This document shows positions 1-6,283 of a stretch of 8,598 bases of DNA, piece by piece (the stretch's first letter is position 1; the number at the start of each line of letters is the position of its first letter). The notes below the pieces were generated by a model. It made no database searches and was not told the DNA's origin. It was given only the letters and a program-made list of their open reading frames with translations. The position numbers were made by a program, and so were the translations under genes. Location of the stretch: positions 1-8,598 of the forward strand of contig PWJP01000036.1 of assembly GCA_003559985.1 (NCBI GenBank), read 5' to 3'. Source of the DNA: Saprospirales bacterium (GTDB lineage Bacteria > Bacteroidota > Bacteroidia > Chitinophagales > Saprospiraceae).

Positions 1-75
1 ACTCCGGACAGATTGGAGTTGAAGAAGTACAACCCGACTTTAAAGAAATATACTGTTCACAAAGAAATTAAATAA
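1..75 (+). CDS. rpmG: 50S ribosomal protein bL33, C-terminal end (partial)
   Basis: Frame 1 is open from the window edge and encodes the last 24 residues of a small basic protein before TAA at 73-75. It contains TPDRLELKKYNP and ends TVHKEIK, which is the characteristic C-terminus of bL33 (L-E-L-K-K-Y/F-N-P, then a K-E-x-K end). bL33 is a small protein of the large ribosomal subunit near the E site. The 5' part of the gene, including any zinc-ribbon cysteines, lies outside the window. The DUF4295 gene starts 2 bases after the stop, so the two are almost certainly co-transcribed. The identification rests on a short stretch, but the sequence and neighbours agree. Confidence 0.9.
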   Translation, partial: TPDRLELKKYNPTLKKYTVHKEIK

Positions 76-77
76 CC

Positions 78-251
78 ATGGCTAAAGTATCAAAAAACGC
101 GAGAATTGCTCAAAGAGCAGCGAATGCAGGTTCAGGAAAGGAACACGTTAAAGTGGTTAAGCCTATAAAAGACCCTGTGACAGGAAAGGTTACTTTCAAA
201 GAGACCATCGTACACAAAGACAAAGTAAAGGAGTTTTTTGCCAACAAGTAA
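78..251 (+). CDS. DUF4295 family small basic protein, probable Bacteroidota-specific ribosomal protein
   Basis: A 57-residue, lysine-rich protein starts at ATG 78, two bases after the rpmG stop, and ends at TAA 249-251. It begins MAKVSKNARIAQRA and has a central VKVVKPIKDPVTGKVTF segment ending in a K-E-F-F-A-N-K tail. This matches the DUF4295 pattern of a basic N-terminus, a V-K-x-x-K-x-P-x-T-G-x-Y/F-x-F core and a D-x-V-x-x-F-x-x-K end. The family is known from Bacteroidota, usually right after rpmG. From memory, a ribosome structure from Flavobacterium named this family bL38; I cannot check that here. Its position after rpmG, high charge and small size fit a ribosomal role. It is slightly longer than the roughly 50 residues I expect, with the extra length in the N-terminal half. 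A terminator follows. Confidence 0.85.
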   Translation: MAKVSKNARIAQRAANAGSGKEHVKVVKPIKDPVTGKVTFKETIVHKDKVKEFFANK

Positions 252-274
252 TTGGCTCCTTACATCCGATGTCT

Positions 275-315
275 AAAAAAGGCTCTGTCTCTTCCCGGGG
301 GTAAAGCCTTTTTTT
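275..315 (+). terminator. Rho-independent terminator after rpmG-DUF4295
   Basis: AAAAAAGGCT (275-284) pairs perfectly over 10 bp with the complementary arm at 305-314, closing a 20-base loop that contains CCCGGGGG. The right arm ends in a run of seven T (309-315). It lies 23 bases after the DUF4295 stop. The A-tract and T-tract make it look usable in both directions, but only plus-strand transcription arrives here. If it works fully, ftsY needs its own promoter within 316-403. The only candidate I see there is TACCTTTC at 358-365, which matches TAnnTTTG at seven of eight positions but has no -33 partner. Confidence 0.75.
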
Positions 316-403
316 GTATGTAACAAACCTAACGACCCCGGCCCGGGAAAACTACCTTACCTTTCTCTGTAGATATCCGGGCTCTAAACAACAGAATTGG
401 CCG

Positions 404-1363
404 ATGAACTTTCTAAAGCGAATATTCTCTAAAGAAGAGAAGAAAAAGGATCTGGATAAAGGGCTTGAAAAGACAAAAAGCTCATTCCTCAGCAAGATTT
501 CACGGGCTGTAGCCGGAAAATCCAAGGTAGATCACGACACCCTTGACGAAATTGAGGAAGCTTTGATCACATCGGATGTCGGCCTGGAAACCACGGTTAA
601 AATAATCGACAGGTTGGAAGAAAGGGTGGCCCGGGATAAGTTTATCAACACAGAAGAACTCAACAGGATCATGCGCGAGGAAATCGTAGGTCTGTTGAGT
701 GACAACAACAGCCTGGACATCACCGATTTTTCAATCCCATCTGACAAAAAACCCTATGTAATCATGGTGGTGGGTGTGAATGGTGTCGGTAAAACAACCA
801 CCATAGGAAAGCTCGCCTTTCAGTTGAAGAACCTCGGGTATTCTGTGGTTATGGGGGCTGCGGACACATTCAGAGCCGCAGCGGTCGATCAATTGAAAAT
901 TTGGGCAGACCGGAATGAATGCCACTTTTACTCCAAAGGCATGCACAGCGATCCGGCGGCAGTTGCATTTGAAACCGTCAAATACGCCAGGGACAACAAC
1001 ATTGATGTAGCCATTGTGGATACAGCGGGAAGATTGCACACCAAAATCAATCTCATGCGCGAGCTATCCAAAATCAAGCGCTCTATTGAAAAATCAGAAG
1101 CGGGAGCACCTCACGATGTACTTCTCGTTTTGGATGCATCCACAGGGCAGAACGCCATAGAGCAGGCCAAACACTTTACGGAAGCCACCGAAGTGAGCTC
1201 AATTGCCATGACTAAATTAGACGGAACGGCAAAAGGCGGTGTAGTTTTGGGAGTATCGGATCAATTTAAGATACCCATCCGTTACATAGGCGTTGGCGAA
1301 AGCATCGAAAAGCTGCAGGTGTTCAACGCCACCGAGTTTGTGGATTCCCTCTTCAAGGATTGA
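404..1363 (+). CDS. ftsY: Signal recognition particle receptor FtsY
   Basis: FtsY is the SRP-receptor GTPase that docks Ffh-bound ribosomes at the inner membrane for co-translational insertion. The protein has 319 residues from ATG 404, near the usual length for short, Bacteroidota-type FtsY. A basic N-terminus (MNFLKRIFSKEEKKK) is followed by the helical N domain (about 20-100) with the ALITSDVGL motif. The G domain has P-loop GVNGVGKTTT (124-133), the DTFRAAA insertion-box start (154-160), DTAGR (206-210) and TKLDG (270-274). The closing GVGE...LQVFNATEFVDSLF is typical. The frame stays open to a TTG at 314, but that start falls inside the terminator T-tract and adds an unrelated 30 residues, so ATG 404 is preferred. 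There is no long acidic A domain, as expected for this phylum. No Shine-Dalgarno sequence precedes the start. Confidence 0.96.
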   Translation: MNFLKRIFSKEEKKKDLDKGLEKTKSSFLSKISRAVAGKSKVDHDTLDEIEEALITSDVGLETTVKIIDRLEERVARDKFINTEELNRIMREEIVGLLSDNNSLDITDFSIPSDKKPYVIMVVGVNGVGKTTTIGKLAFQLKNLGYSVVMGAADTFRAAAVDQLKIWADRNECHFYSKGMHSDPAAVAFETVKYARDNNIDVAIVDTAGRLHTKINLMRELSKIKRSIEKSEAGAPHDVLLVLDASTGQNAIEQAKHFTEATEVSSIAMTKLDGTAKGGVVLGVSDQFKIPIRYIGVGESIEKLQVFNATEFVDSLFKD

Positions 1364-1387
1364 GACAACTAACAGTTCTCATTTTTT
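1361..1387 (+). terminator. Weak intrinsic terminator overlapping the ftsY stop codon
   Basis: Starting with the TGA stop, TGAG (1361-1364) pairs with CTCA (1378-1381) and AACT (1367-1370) pairs with AGTT (1374-1377). A 2-base bulge (AC, 1365-1366) interrupts the left arm, and the loop is three bases. Six T follow at 1382-1387. The stem is short and AT-rich, so it is weaker than the other two terminators, but its position immediately after ftsY is right. ftsY and lepA converge here. Confidence 0.45.
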
Positions 1388-1491
1388 CAGTAAATAAGCC
1401 ATCTGTTTGTCCACGGGAGTCTCCTGACACAGGTGATTAGACATTGCAATTGGTGCTTGAAACTCAGTAACAGTAGTTTATGCCCTATTGA

Positions 1492-3282
1492 TCAATCCAG
1501 CTTCAATACATCGAGAAAGGCCTTTTGGGGCACCTCAATGCTTCCAATCTGCCGCATTTTCTTCTTTCCTTTTTTCTGTTTCTCAAGCAATTTCCGCTTT
1601 CGGGTTATGTCACCACCGTAACACTTGGCTGTTACATCTTTTCGCATAGCAGAAATGGTCTCCCTCGCAATGATTTTAGCACCTACAGCAGCCTGAATCG
1701 CGATTACAAATTGCTGCTTGGGCAACAATTCCTTCAGCTTTTTACATATCTGCCTTCCAAGAGCTTCAGCCTTGGTTCGGTGTACCAAAGCAGAAAGTGC
1801 ATCTACCATATCGCCGTTGAGGCGAATATCCAACTTGACAAGATCAGACGCTTTGTAATCGGTAGGAGCATAATCAAAAGAGGCGTAGCCCCTTGAGATA
1901 GATTTCAGTTTGTCGTAGAAATCGAATACAATTTCAGCCAGCGGCAGCTCAAAGGTAAGTTCCACGCGCTCCGTAGTGAGGTAAATCTGTTTTTTCAGCT
2001 CTCCCCTTTTGTCGAGACAGAGGGTCATTACCCCGCCAATAAATTCAGGCTTGGTGATTATTTGCGCCTCGATGTAGGGCTCTTCAACCTTTTCAAGGAT
2101 CGTAGCCTCAGGCAGTTCAGAGGGGGTGTTTACAATTAAAAAATCTCCTTTTTTTGTATAGGCTTTATAAGACACGTTGGGTACCGTGGTAATCACCTCC
2201 TGGTCAAATTCTCTGCTCAGTCGCTCCTGAACAATTTCAAGGTGCAACATACCGAGGAAACCACATCTGAATCCAAAGCCGAGTGCTGCTGAACTCTCCG
2301 GTTCGAAAACCAGTGAGGCATCGTTCAACTGGAGTTTTTCAAGGCTGTCTCTCAGGTCTTCGTAATCGTCGTTGTCCACGGGAAAAATACCGGCAAATAC
2401 CATGGGTTTCACCACTTCAAAGCCCTGAATAGCTTTGTCGCACGGTCGCTCAACATTGGTTATGGTATCCCCTACTTTGATATCCGAGCTCTCCTTAATT
2501 CCGGTGATAATGTAGCCTACGTTACCGGCTTTGAGTGTATCCCTGGGGATTTGATTGATCTGCAAAACCCCAATTTCACTGGCTTCGTAGTTCATTTCTG
2601 TGTTCATGAACCTGACGACATCCCCCTTTTTCAATTCTCCATTAAAGATGCGGACATAAGCGATCACACCGCGGAAAGAATTGAATACAGAATCAAAAAC
2701 CAATGCCTGAAGTGGGGCTTTTTCATCTCCCTTTGGAGCGGGAATTCGATCTACGATAGCAGCGAGAATTTCTTTCACACCCTGGCCTGTTTTTCCACTG
2801 GCGAGCAGAATTTCATCCTTGTCACAGCCGATCAAATCGACAATTTGGTCCGAGACTTCCTCCACCATGGCACTCTCCATATCCACCTTATTCAAAATGG
2901 GGATAATTTCCAGATCGTGTTCAATTGCCAGGTAGAGGTTGCTTATGGTCTGAGCCTGAATACCCTGGGTAGCATCCACCAGCAGAAGAGCACCTTCGCA
3001 AGCCGCTATAGAGCGCGATACTTCGTAAGAAAAATCCACGTGCCCGGGCGTATCGATGAGATTAAAGGTGTAAGTCTCACCATCGGTATGGGGATAGTAC
3101 ATTTGCACGGCGTGACTCTTTATGGTTATGCCACGCTCGCGCTCCAGGTCCATGCTGTCAAGGGCCTGGTTTTTCATCTCGCGCTCCGAGATGGTCTGAG
3201 TTGTCTCGAGCAAGCGATCCGAAAGTGTACTTTTTCCGTGATCGATATGCGCAATTACACAAAAATTTCTGATCAATTTCAT
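1492..3282 (-). CDS. lepA: Elongation factor 4 (LepA), ribosome-associated translational GTPase
   Basis: EF4/LepA is a translational GTPase that acts on the ribosome; back-translocation and a role in 30S assembly have both been proposed. The 596-residue protein has G1 AHIDHGKST (11-19), MDLERERGITIK (44-55), G3 DTPGH (77-81) and G4 NKVD (131-134). The EF-G-like domains II, III and V follow, then the LepA-specific C-terminal domain with a lysine-rich GGDITRKRKLLEKQKKGKKK signature. It has no EF-G domain IV. The frame extends 11 codons upstream to an ATG at 3315, but the shorter start at 3282 (MKLIRNFCVIAHIDHGKST) matches the family. A -7 promoter element also lies within the would-be extension, at 3289-3296. 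The gene is convergent with ftsY and divergent from the PLP enzyme. It looks intact and ordinary. Confidence 0.97.
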   Translation of the reverse strand: MKLIRNFCVIAHIDHGKSTLSDRLLETTQTISEREMKNQALDSMDLERERGITIKSHAVQMYYPHTDGETYTFNLIDTPGHVDFSYEVSRSIAACEGALLLVDATQGIQAQTISNLYLAIEHDLEIIPILNKVDMESAMVEEVSDQIVDLIGCDKDEILLASGKTGQGVKEILAAIVDRIPAPKGDEKAPLQALVFDSVFNSFRGVIAYVRIFNGELKKGDVVRFMNTEMNYEASEIGVLQINQIPRDTLKAGNVGYIITGIKESSDIKVGDTITNVERPCDKAIQGFEVVKPMVFAGIFPVDNDDYEDLRDSLEKLQLNDASLVFEPESSAALGFGFRCGFLGMLHLEIVQERLSREFDQEVITTVPNVSYKAYTKKGDFLIVNTPSELPEATILEKVEEPYIEAQIITKPEFIGGVMTLCLDKRGELKKQIYLTTERVELTFELPLAEIVFDFYDKLKSISRGYASFDYAPTDYKASDLVKLDIRLNGDMVDALSALVHRTKAEALGRQICKKLKELLPKQQFVIAIQAAVGAKIIARETISAMRKDVTAKCYGGDITRKRKLLEKQKKGKKKMRQIGSIEVPQKAFLDVLKLD

Positions 3283-3288
3283 AGTTTG

Positions 3289-3317
3289 CAAAGATACTGA
3301 GATTTGGGTCTTCAACC
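3289..3317 (-). promoter_or_regulatory. Candidate lepA promoter, -7 element TATCTTTG
   Basis: On the minus strand TATCTTTG (3296 to 3289) is a perfect match to the Bacteroidota -7 consensus TAnnTTTG. GGTTG (3317 to 3313) sits 16 bases upstream, slightly short of the usual 17-23 spacing from a TTG -33 element. The -7 element ends 6 bases before the lepA ATG at 3282, so the transcript would start on or just before the start codon. This argues against the upstream ATG at 3315. Confidence 0.5.
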
Positions 3318-3374
3318 GTCATCTTATTAACACATTAGGAAATAAAACCCACACAGTAAAAAGCCCATTTCTCT

Positions 3375-3382
3375 TAACTTTG
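3375..3382 (+). promoter_or_regulatory. Candidate -7 element TAACTTTG for the PLP enzyme gene
   Basis: TAACTTTG is a full match to TAnnTTTG and lies 46 bases before the ATG at 3429, a normal 5' leader length. I see no TTG or TTTG at a suitable -33 distance upstream, so this is half a promoter on sequence grounds. The 146-base gap between lepA and this gene (3283-3428) holds this site, the divergent lepA promoter and nothing else I can identify. Confidence 0.4.
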
Positions 3383-3428
3383 TTCAGTGGTCCTATTTCG
3401 GGCCGATACCATTGAAAATTAACAGCCA

Positions 3429-4643
3429 ATGAATAAGTCAACCGTTTTTGGAAAAAAATACCGCACTGTCTGCGCCAGGGCATGGCCGGGAAAAGGTGCT
3501 ACCGGAACGCATATACTACCCCTTCACCAGAGCAATGCCTTTGAATCTCCGACAATGGAAGAGGCCATTGATGTATTTACCGGCAGGGAGAGCGGCTTTA
3601 TCTACACCAGGTATGGAAACCCCACGGTGAATACAGTGGCGGAAAAACTGGCTTTTTTAGAAGGCCTTAAATCGGGCACTGAATGTCATGCCATACTCAC
3701 TTCTTCCGGCATGTCAGCCATTTCGACATTGTGTTATTCGCTATTGAAGTCGGGTGATGGAATAATCATTCACCCATCACTATATGGTGGAAGCCTGGAG
3801 TTATTCGCATCCGAGATAAAGCGGGCAGGAATACGAGTACATCAAATGGATTTGAGGGATACAGAGCGTTTAGAATCCCTGTTAAAGAACGGCAGCATCC
3901 ATGCTTCTGCAATCTTTTTTGAAACCCCTACCAATCCCGGGCTCGAGATACTGGACATTGAAAAAATATGTGCCGTTGCAAGTCGATACGGACTAAAAAC
4001 CATAGTGGACAATACATTCTGTACTTCTTACCTCCAGAGACCTTTGGACCTGGGAGCGGACTTTACAGTGTATTCAACCTCAAAATTCATCAACGGGCAC
4101 GGCAATTCAATGGGTGGTCTCATTGTTAGCAGGGATGAAGAAGTGATTAGACAAAAGGTCTGGAAAACAATGAAACTCCTGGGTACCAATATCAGCCCCT
4201 TTGAAGCCTGGTTGATCAATCAGGGTTTTAAAACGCTGCCCTTACGCATGGATTCCCAGTGTCGAAATGGAATGAAGGTGGCAGAGGCGTTGGAGGGTTT
4301 TGGCTGGGTGGAAAAGGTTAATTACCCAGGATTGAGGGCCAACCCCTATCACGAGGCTGCGAAAAAGCAAATGGACGATTTTGGAAGTATGCTAAGTGTA
4401 GAGCTGAAGGAAGACCTGGCATCCACAATCAAATTCTGCAACCAATTGTCTTTTTCAAAAGCCCCCACTTTAGGAGACCCCGACACGCTACTACTCCACC
4501 CTGCCACCTCCTCCCATATAAATGTAGGTGCAAAGGTGAGAGAGGAAACGGGAATTACGGACTCCCTTGTCAGGCTTTCCATTGGTTTAGAGGATCCTGA
4601 GGATTTAATAGAAGAATTAGATGTAGCCAGTAAAAGCCTTTAG
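3429..4643 (+). CDS. Cys/Met metabolism PLP-dependent enzyme (cystathionine gamma-synthase / methionine gamma-lyase / O-acetylhomoserine sulfhydrylase family)
   Basis: This is a fold-type I PLP enzyme of sulfur amino-acid metabolism, 404 residues, a normal length. Visible features are YTRYGNPT (59-66, phosphate-binding Tyr and Arg from the partner subunit), SSGMSAI (92-98), LYGG (118-121, ring-stacking Tyr119), VDNTF (193-197, Asp194 to the pyridine nitrogen), YSTSKFINGHG (215-225) with Lys219 as the Schiff-base lysine, and VRLSIGLED (381-389) with Arg382 for the substrate carboxylate. Family knowledge says such enzymes make cystathionine or homocysteine from an activated homoserine, or cleave methionine or cystathionine. 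The position of the specificity cysteine of methionine gamma-lyase, two residues after the stacking Tyr, is Gly121 here. That slightly favours a synthase or sulfhydrylase, but sequence alone does not settle it. It stands alone, with no metabolic partner genes in view. Confidence 0.9.
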   Translation: MNKSTVFGKKYRTVCARAWPGKGATGTHILPLHQSNAFESPTMEEAIDVFTGRESGFIYTRYGNPTVNTVAEKLAFLEGLKSGTECHAILTSSGMSAISTLCYSLLKSGDGIIIHPSLYGGSLELFASEIKRAGIRVHQMDLRDTERLESLLKNGSIHASAIFFETPTNPGLEILDIEKICAVASRYGLKTIVDNTFCTSYLQRPLDLGADFTVYSTSKFINGHGNSMGGLIVSRDEEVIRQKVWKTMKLLGTNISPFEAWLINQGFKTLPLRMDSQCRNGMKVAEALEGFGWVEKVNYPGLRANPYHEAAKKQMDDFGSMLSVELKEDLASTIKFCNQLSFSKAPTLGDPDTLLLHPATSSHINVGAKVREETGITDSLVRLSIGLEDPEDLIEELDVASKSL

Positions 4644-4650
4644 GCTCAGC
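4635..4650 (-). terminator. Possible short terminator hairpin between convergent genes
   Basis: Just past the phosphoesterase stop, the minus strand reads AGCC-TAAA-GGCT followed by T residues (4646 down to about 4631). This is a 4-bp GC-rich stem with a tetraloop and a short T-tract, lying over the stop codon of the PLP gene on the other strand. It is weak. It is listed because it is the only terminator-like structure near this 12-base convergent junction. Confidence 0.22.
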
Positions 4651-4655
4651 GAACT

Positions 4656-5168
4656 TTAACGGGGGTACTCTAACACCTTGAGGTTTGTGGGCTTCCCCCT
4701 GGTAATAGTCAAAACAATGCAAGTACGAAGTTTGTGGAAACCGTGTTTGCCAAAGGCGCCGGGATTGATATGCAAGAGTTGGTACTTTTTATCAAATCCG
4801 TCCACACAGATATGTGAATGTCCACAGATAAAGATATCCGGGCGATGTTGTTCAATAAGTGACCGAACCCGGGGATTGTATTTTCCCCTGGGTCCTGCAA
4901 TATGGATCATCAAAACTTTCAAGCCCAGGTAATCAAAATTCAGTACTTCGGGAAAGGCAGCTCTCATTTCACGGTCATCAATATTGCCATACACAGCACG
5001 GAAGGGGGCTATGGCCGTATAGGCGTCCACCACATCAAACGAACCGATATCTCCGGCGTGCCATATCTCATCGGGAATAAAATCCAGGTCATCTAAAAAC
5101 TCAGTTCCGGCATAGGAATGGGAATCTGAGATAATAAGAACTTTTGAAGAACCTCTTCTATCGGTCAT
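4656..5168 (-). CDS. YfcE/MJ0936-type metallophosphoesterase
   Basis: A 170-residue calcineurin-like phosphoesterase of the small single-domain YfcE type. All metal-site motifs are present: SDSHS (Asp15, His17), AGDIGS (Asp40), YGNID (Asn62, Asp64), His89 in MIHIAG, and GHSH (His117, His119), followed by the family's NPGAFGKHGFHKLRT. These residues bind two divalent metals. Characterised relatives hydrolyse phosphodiesters in vitro, but their cellular substrate is generally unknown. There is no signal peptide, so it is probably cytoplasmic. ATG 5168 is 12 bases after the stop of the oxidoreductase gene, suggesting one transcript. The stop lies 12 bases from the stop of the convergent PLP gene. 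The active-site set is complete, so it should be a working enzyme; the physiological role is not shown. Confidence 0.9.
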   Translation of the reverse strand: MTDRRGSSKVLIISDSHSYAGTEFLDDLDFIPDEIWHAGDIGSFDVVDAYTAIAPFRAVYGNIDDREMRAAFPEVLNFDYLGLKVLMIHIAGPRGKYNPRVRSLIEQHRPDIFICGHSHICVDGFDKKYQLLHINPGAFGKHGFHKLRTCIVLTITRGKPTNLKVLEYPR

Positions 5169-5180
5169 AGTGAATTAGAC

Positions 5181-6149
5181 TCAAGAAATGGTCAAGACAA
5201 TTTTCCCAAAATGATCTTTACTACGCAATCTTTCGATTGCCTTGTCAAAATCGGACAATGGGAAAACGCGATCTACAACTGGGACAATTTGGTGTTGCTC
5301 TACGAATCGTATCATATCTTTAAAATCCTGAGGAGATCCCATGGTAGAGCCTTTGATATTGAGTTGTTTCCAGAAGATAACTTGTGGGCTGATATTATCA
5401 CTTTGGCCAAGTGTTCCACCGTAGGTCACCAGCGTGCCACCGGGATTCAGTAAATTGATCAACCTGTGAAAACCATCCCCACCGGCACTGTCAATAACCA
5501 GATCTACAGTACCGAATTCACTGCTGAAATCCTCAGCCCAGGATTTCTCATTGTAGTTGACCACACCTTCGAGCCCCATTTTAAGAAGGCGGCTTTTCTT
5601 ATCCTCAGAGCCGGTAGTGGAAAAAACACGGGCACCAGAAGCGATGGCAAATTGGTTACAAAAGAGAGCCACTCCCCCACCTCCTCCGCTGATCAATACT
5701 TTCTGAGCGGGTTTTAATCTACCGCGGCTAAAGAGTGCACGATAGGCTGTAAGTCCTGCAAGTGGTAAGGCGGCAGCCTGGATAAAGTCCAAATGGTTGG
5801 GTTTGGAAGTAATATTGGATTTGGGAACGGCTACTTTATCAGATAAGGTGCCGTGTTGTGGCATTCCCAAAATATGATAATCCGGAGATTGGTATTCCTG
5901 GCTTTCTCCCCAGTTAATGCCGGGATCAAAAACAACCGGCCGGTCCTCATAAATCCCGCAGCCATCTGAGCCGAGGATCACATTGGGTTTCAATCCCGGA
6001 TACAGTCCTTTAATTATAAAGTCATCCCTTTTGTTGAGCGCAGCGGCTTTCAGTGAGATTTCCACAAAGCCATCAGGGATTTCAGGGTGTTTAAAGTCCT
6101 CATTGTAGGTAGCGCCCTTTTCCATACTTTCAAAAACAACAGCTTTCAT
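5181..6149 (-). CDS. Zinc-independent MDR-family NAD(P)-dependent dehydrogenase / quinone oxidoreductase-like
   Basis: A 322-residue medium-chain dehydrogenase/reductase, a usual length. The N-terminal GroES-like domain (about 1-120) includes AAALNKRDDFIIKG (35-48). The Rossmann domain has VLISGGGGGVALF (151-163), the glycine-rich dinucleotide loop. Later DLVIDSAGG (216-224) and GGTLVTYGG (237-245) are typical. The catalytic-zinc ligands of alcohol dehydrogenases are missing: no Cys near residue 40, and LGSDGCG (59-65) replaces the GHE motif. The structural-zinc cysteines are also absent, replaced by a loop with NWGESQEYQSPDYHILG (79-95). It is therefore probably a zinc-free reductase acting on quinones, enones or aldehydes; the substrate cannot be named. 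It is the first gene of a probable operon with the phosphoesterase. A poor -7-like TATTTTG (6203 to 6197, minus) lies 47 bases upstream of the ATG. Confidence 0.88.
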   Translation of the reverse strand: MKAVVFESMEKGATYNEDFKHPEIPDGFVEISLKAAALNKRDDFIIKGLYPGLKPNVILGSDGCGIYEDRPVVFDPGINWGESQEYQSPDYHILGMPQHGTLSDKVAVPKSNITSKPNHLDFIQAAALPLAGLTAYRALFSRGRLKPAQKVLISGGGGGVALFCNQFAIASGARVFSTTGSEDKKSRLLKMGLEGVVNYNEKSWAEDFSSEFGTVDLVIDSAGGDGFHRLINLLNPGGTLVTYGGTLGQSDNISPQVIFWKQLNIKGSTMGSPQDFKDMIRFVEQHQIVPVVDRVFPLSDFDKAIERLRSKDHFGKIVLTIS

Positions 6150-6225
6150 CCTAATAAAATTAATGAGGTTAAGTCAAATTCCGGATATTCATCCTTCAAA
6201 ATAGCAGTTGAGAAGTAAATATACT

Positions 6226-6258
6226 AAAAAAGGCTGCACCCGGGAGAGCGCAGCCTTT
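6226..6258 (-). terminator. Rho-independent terminator of the secreted-protein gene
   Basis: On the minus strand AAAGGCTGC (6258 to 6250) pairs with GCAGCCTTT (6237 to 6229) over 9 bp around a 12-base loop containing CCCGGG. The T-tract runs on to 6226, giving six T in all. It lies 25 bases past the stop at 6284. The plus-strand reading has only TTTAT after the stem, so it favours minus-strand termination. It also insulates the oxidoreductase gene downstream on the same strand, which would then need its own promoter within 6150-6225. Confidence 0.8.
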
Positions 6259-6283
6259 ATATTGATTTTATAACCAAACTCAA

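Noticed and set aside
314..403. N-terminal extension of FtsY from the TTG at 314
   Set aside because: The TTG is inside the terminator T-tract, the added residues do not resemble FtsY, and ATG 404 gives a normal basic N-terminus and length.
1400..1424. Possible hairpin around GGGAGTCTCC between ftsY and lepA
   Set aside because: The stem is only three to four pairs with a tiny loop, has no T-tract, and the flanking TGTC/GACA match needs an uneven internal loop.
2551..3300. Long plus-strand open frame of 249 codons antisense to lepA
   Set aside because: It lies entirely opposite the well-conserved lepA coding sequence, has no recognisable motif, and arises from lepA codon composition.
3283..3315. 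N-terminal extension of LepA from the ATG at 3315
   Set aside because: The family starts a few residues before the first GTPase motif, which fits ATG 3282, and the extension overlaps a -7 promoter element.
4678..5717. Plus-strand and alternate-frame open frames opposite the phosphoesterase and oxidoreductase genes
   Set aside because: Both minus-strand genes have full catalytic or cofactor motifs; the opposing frames have none.
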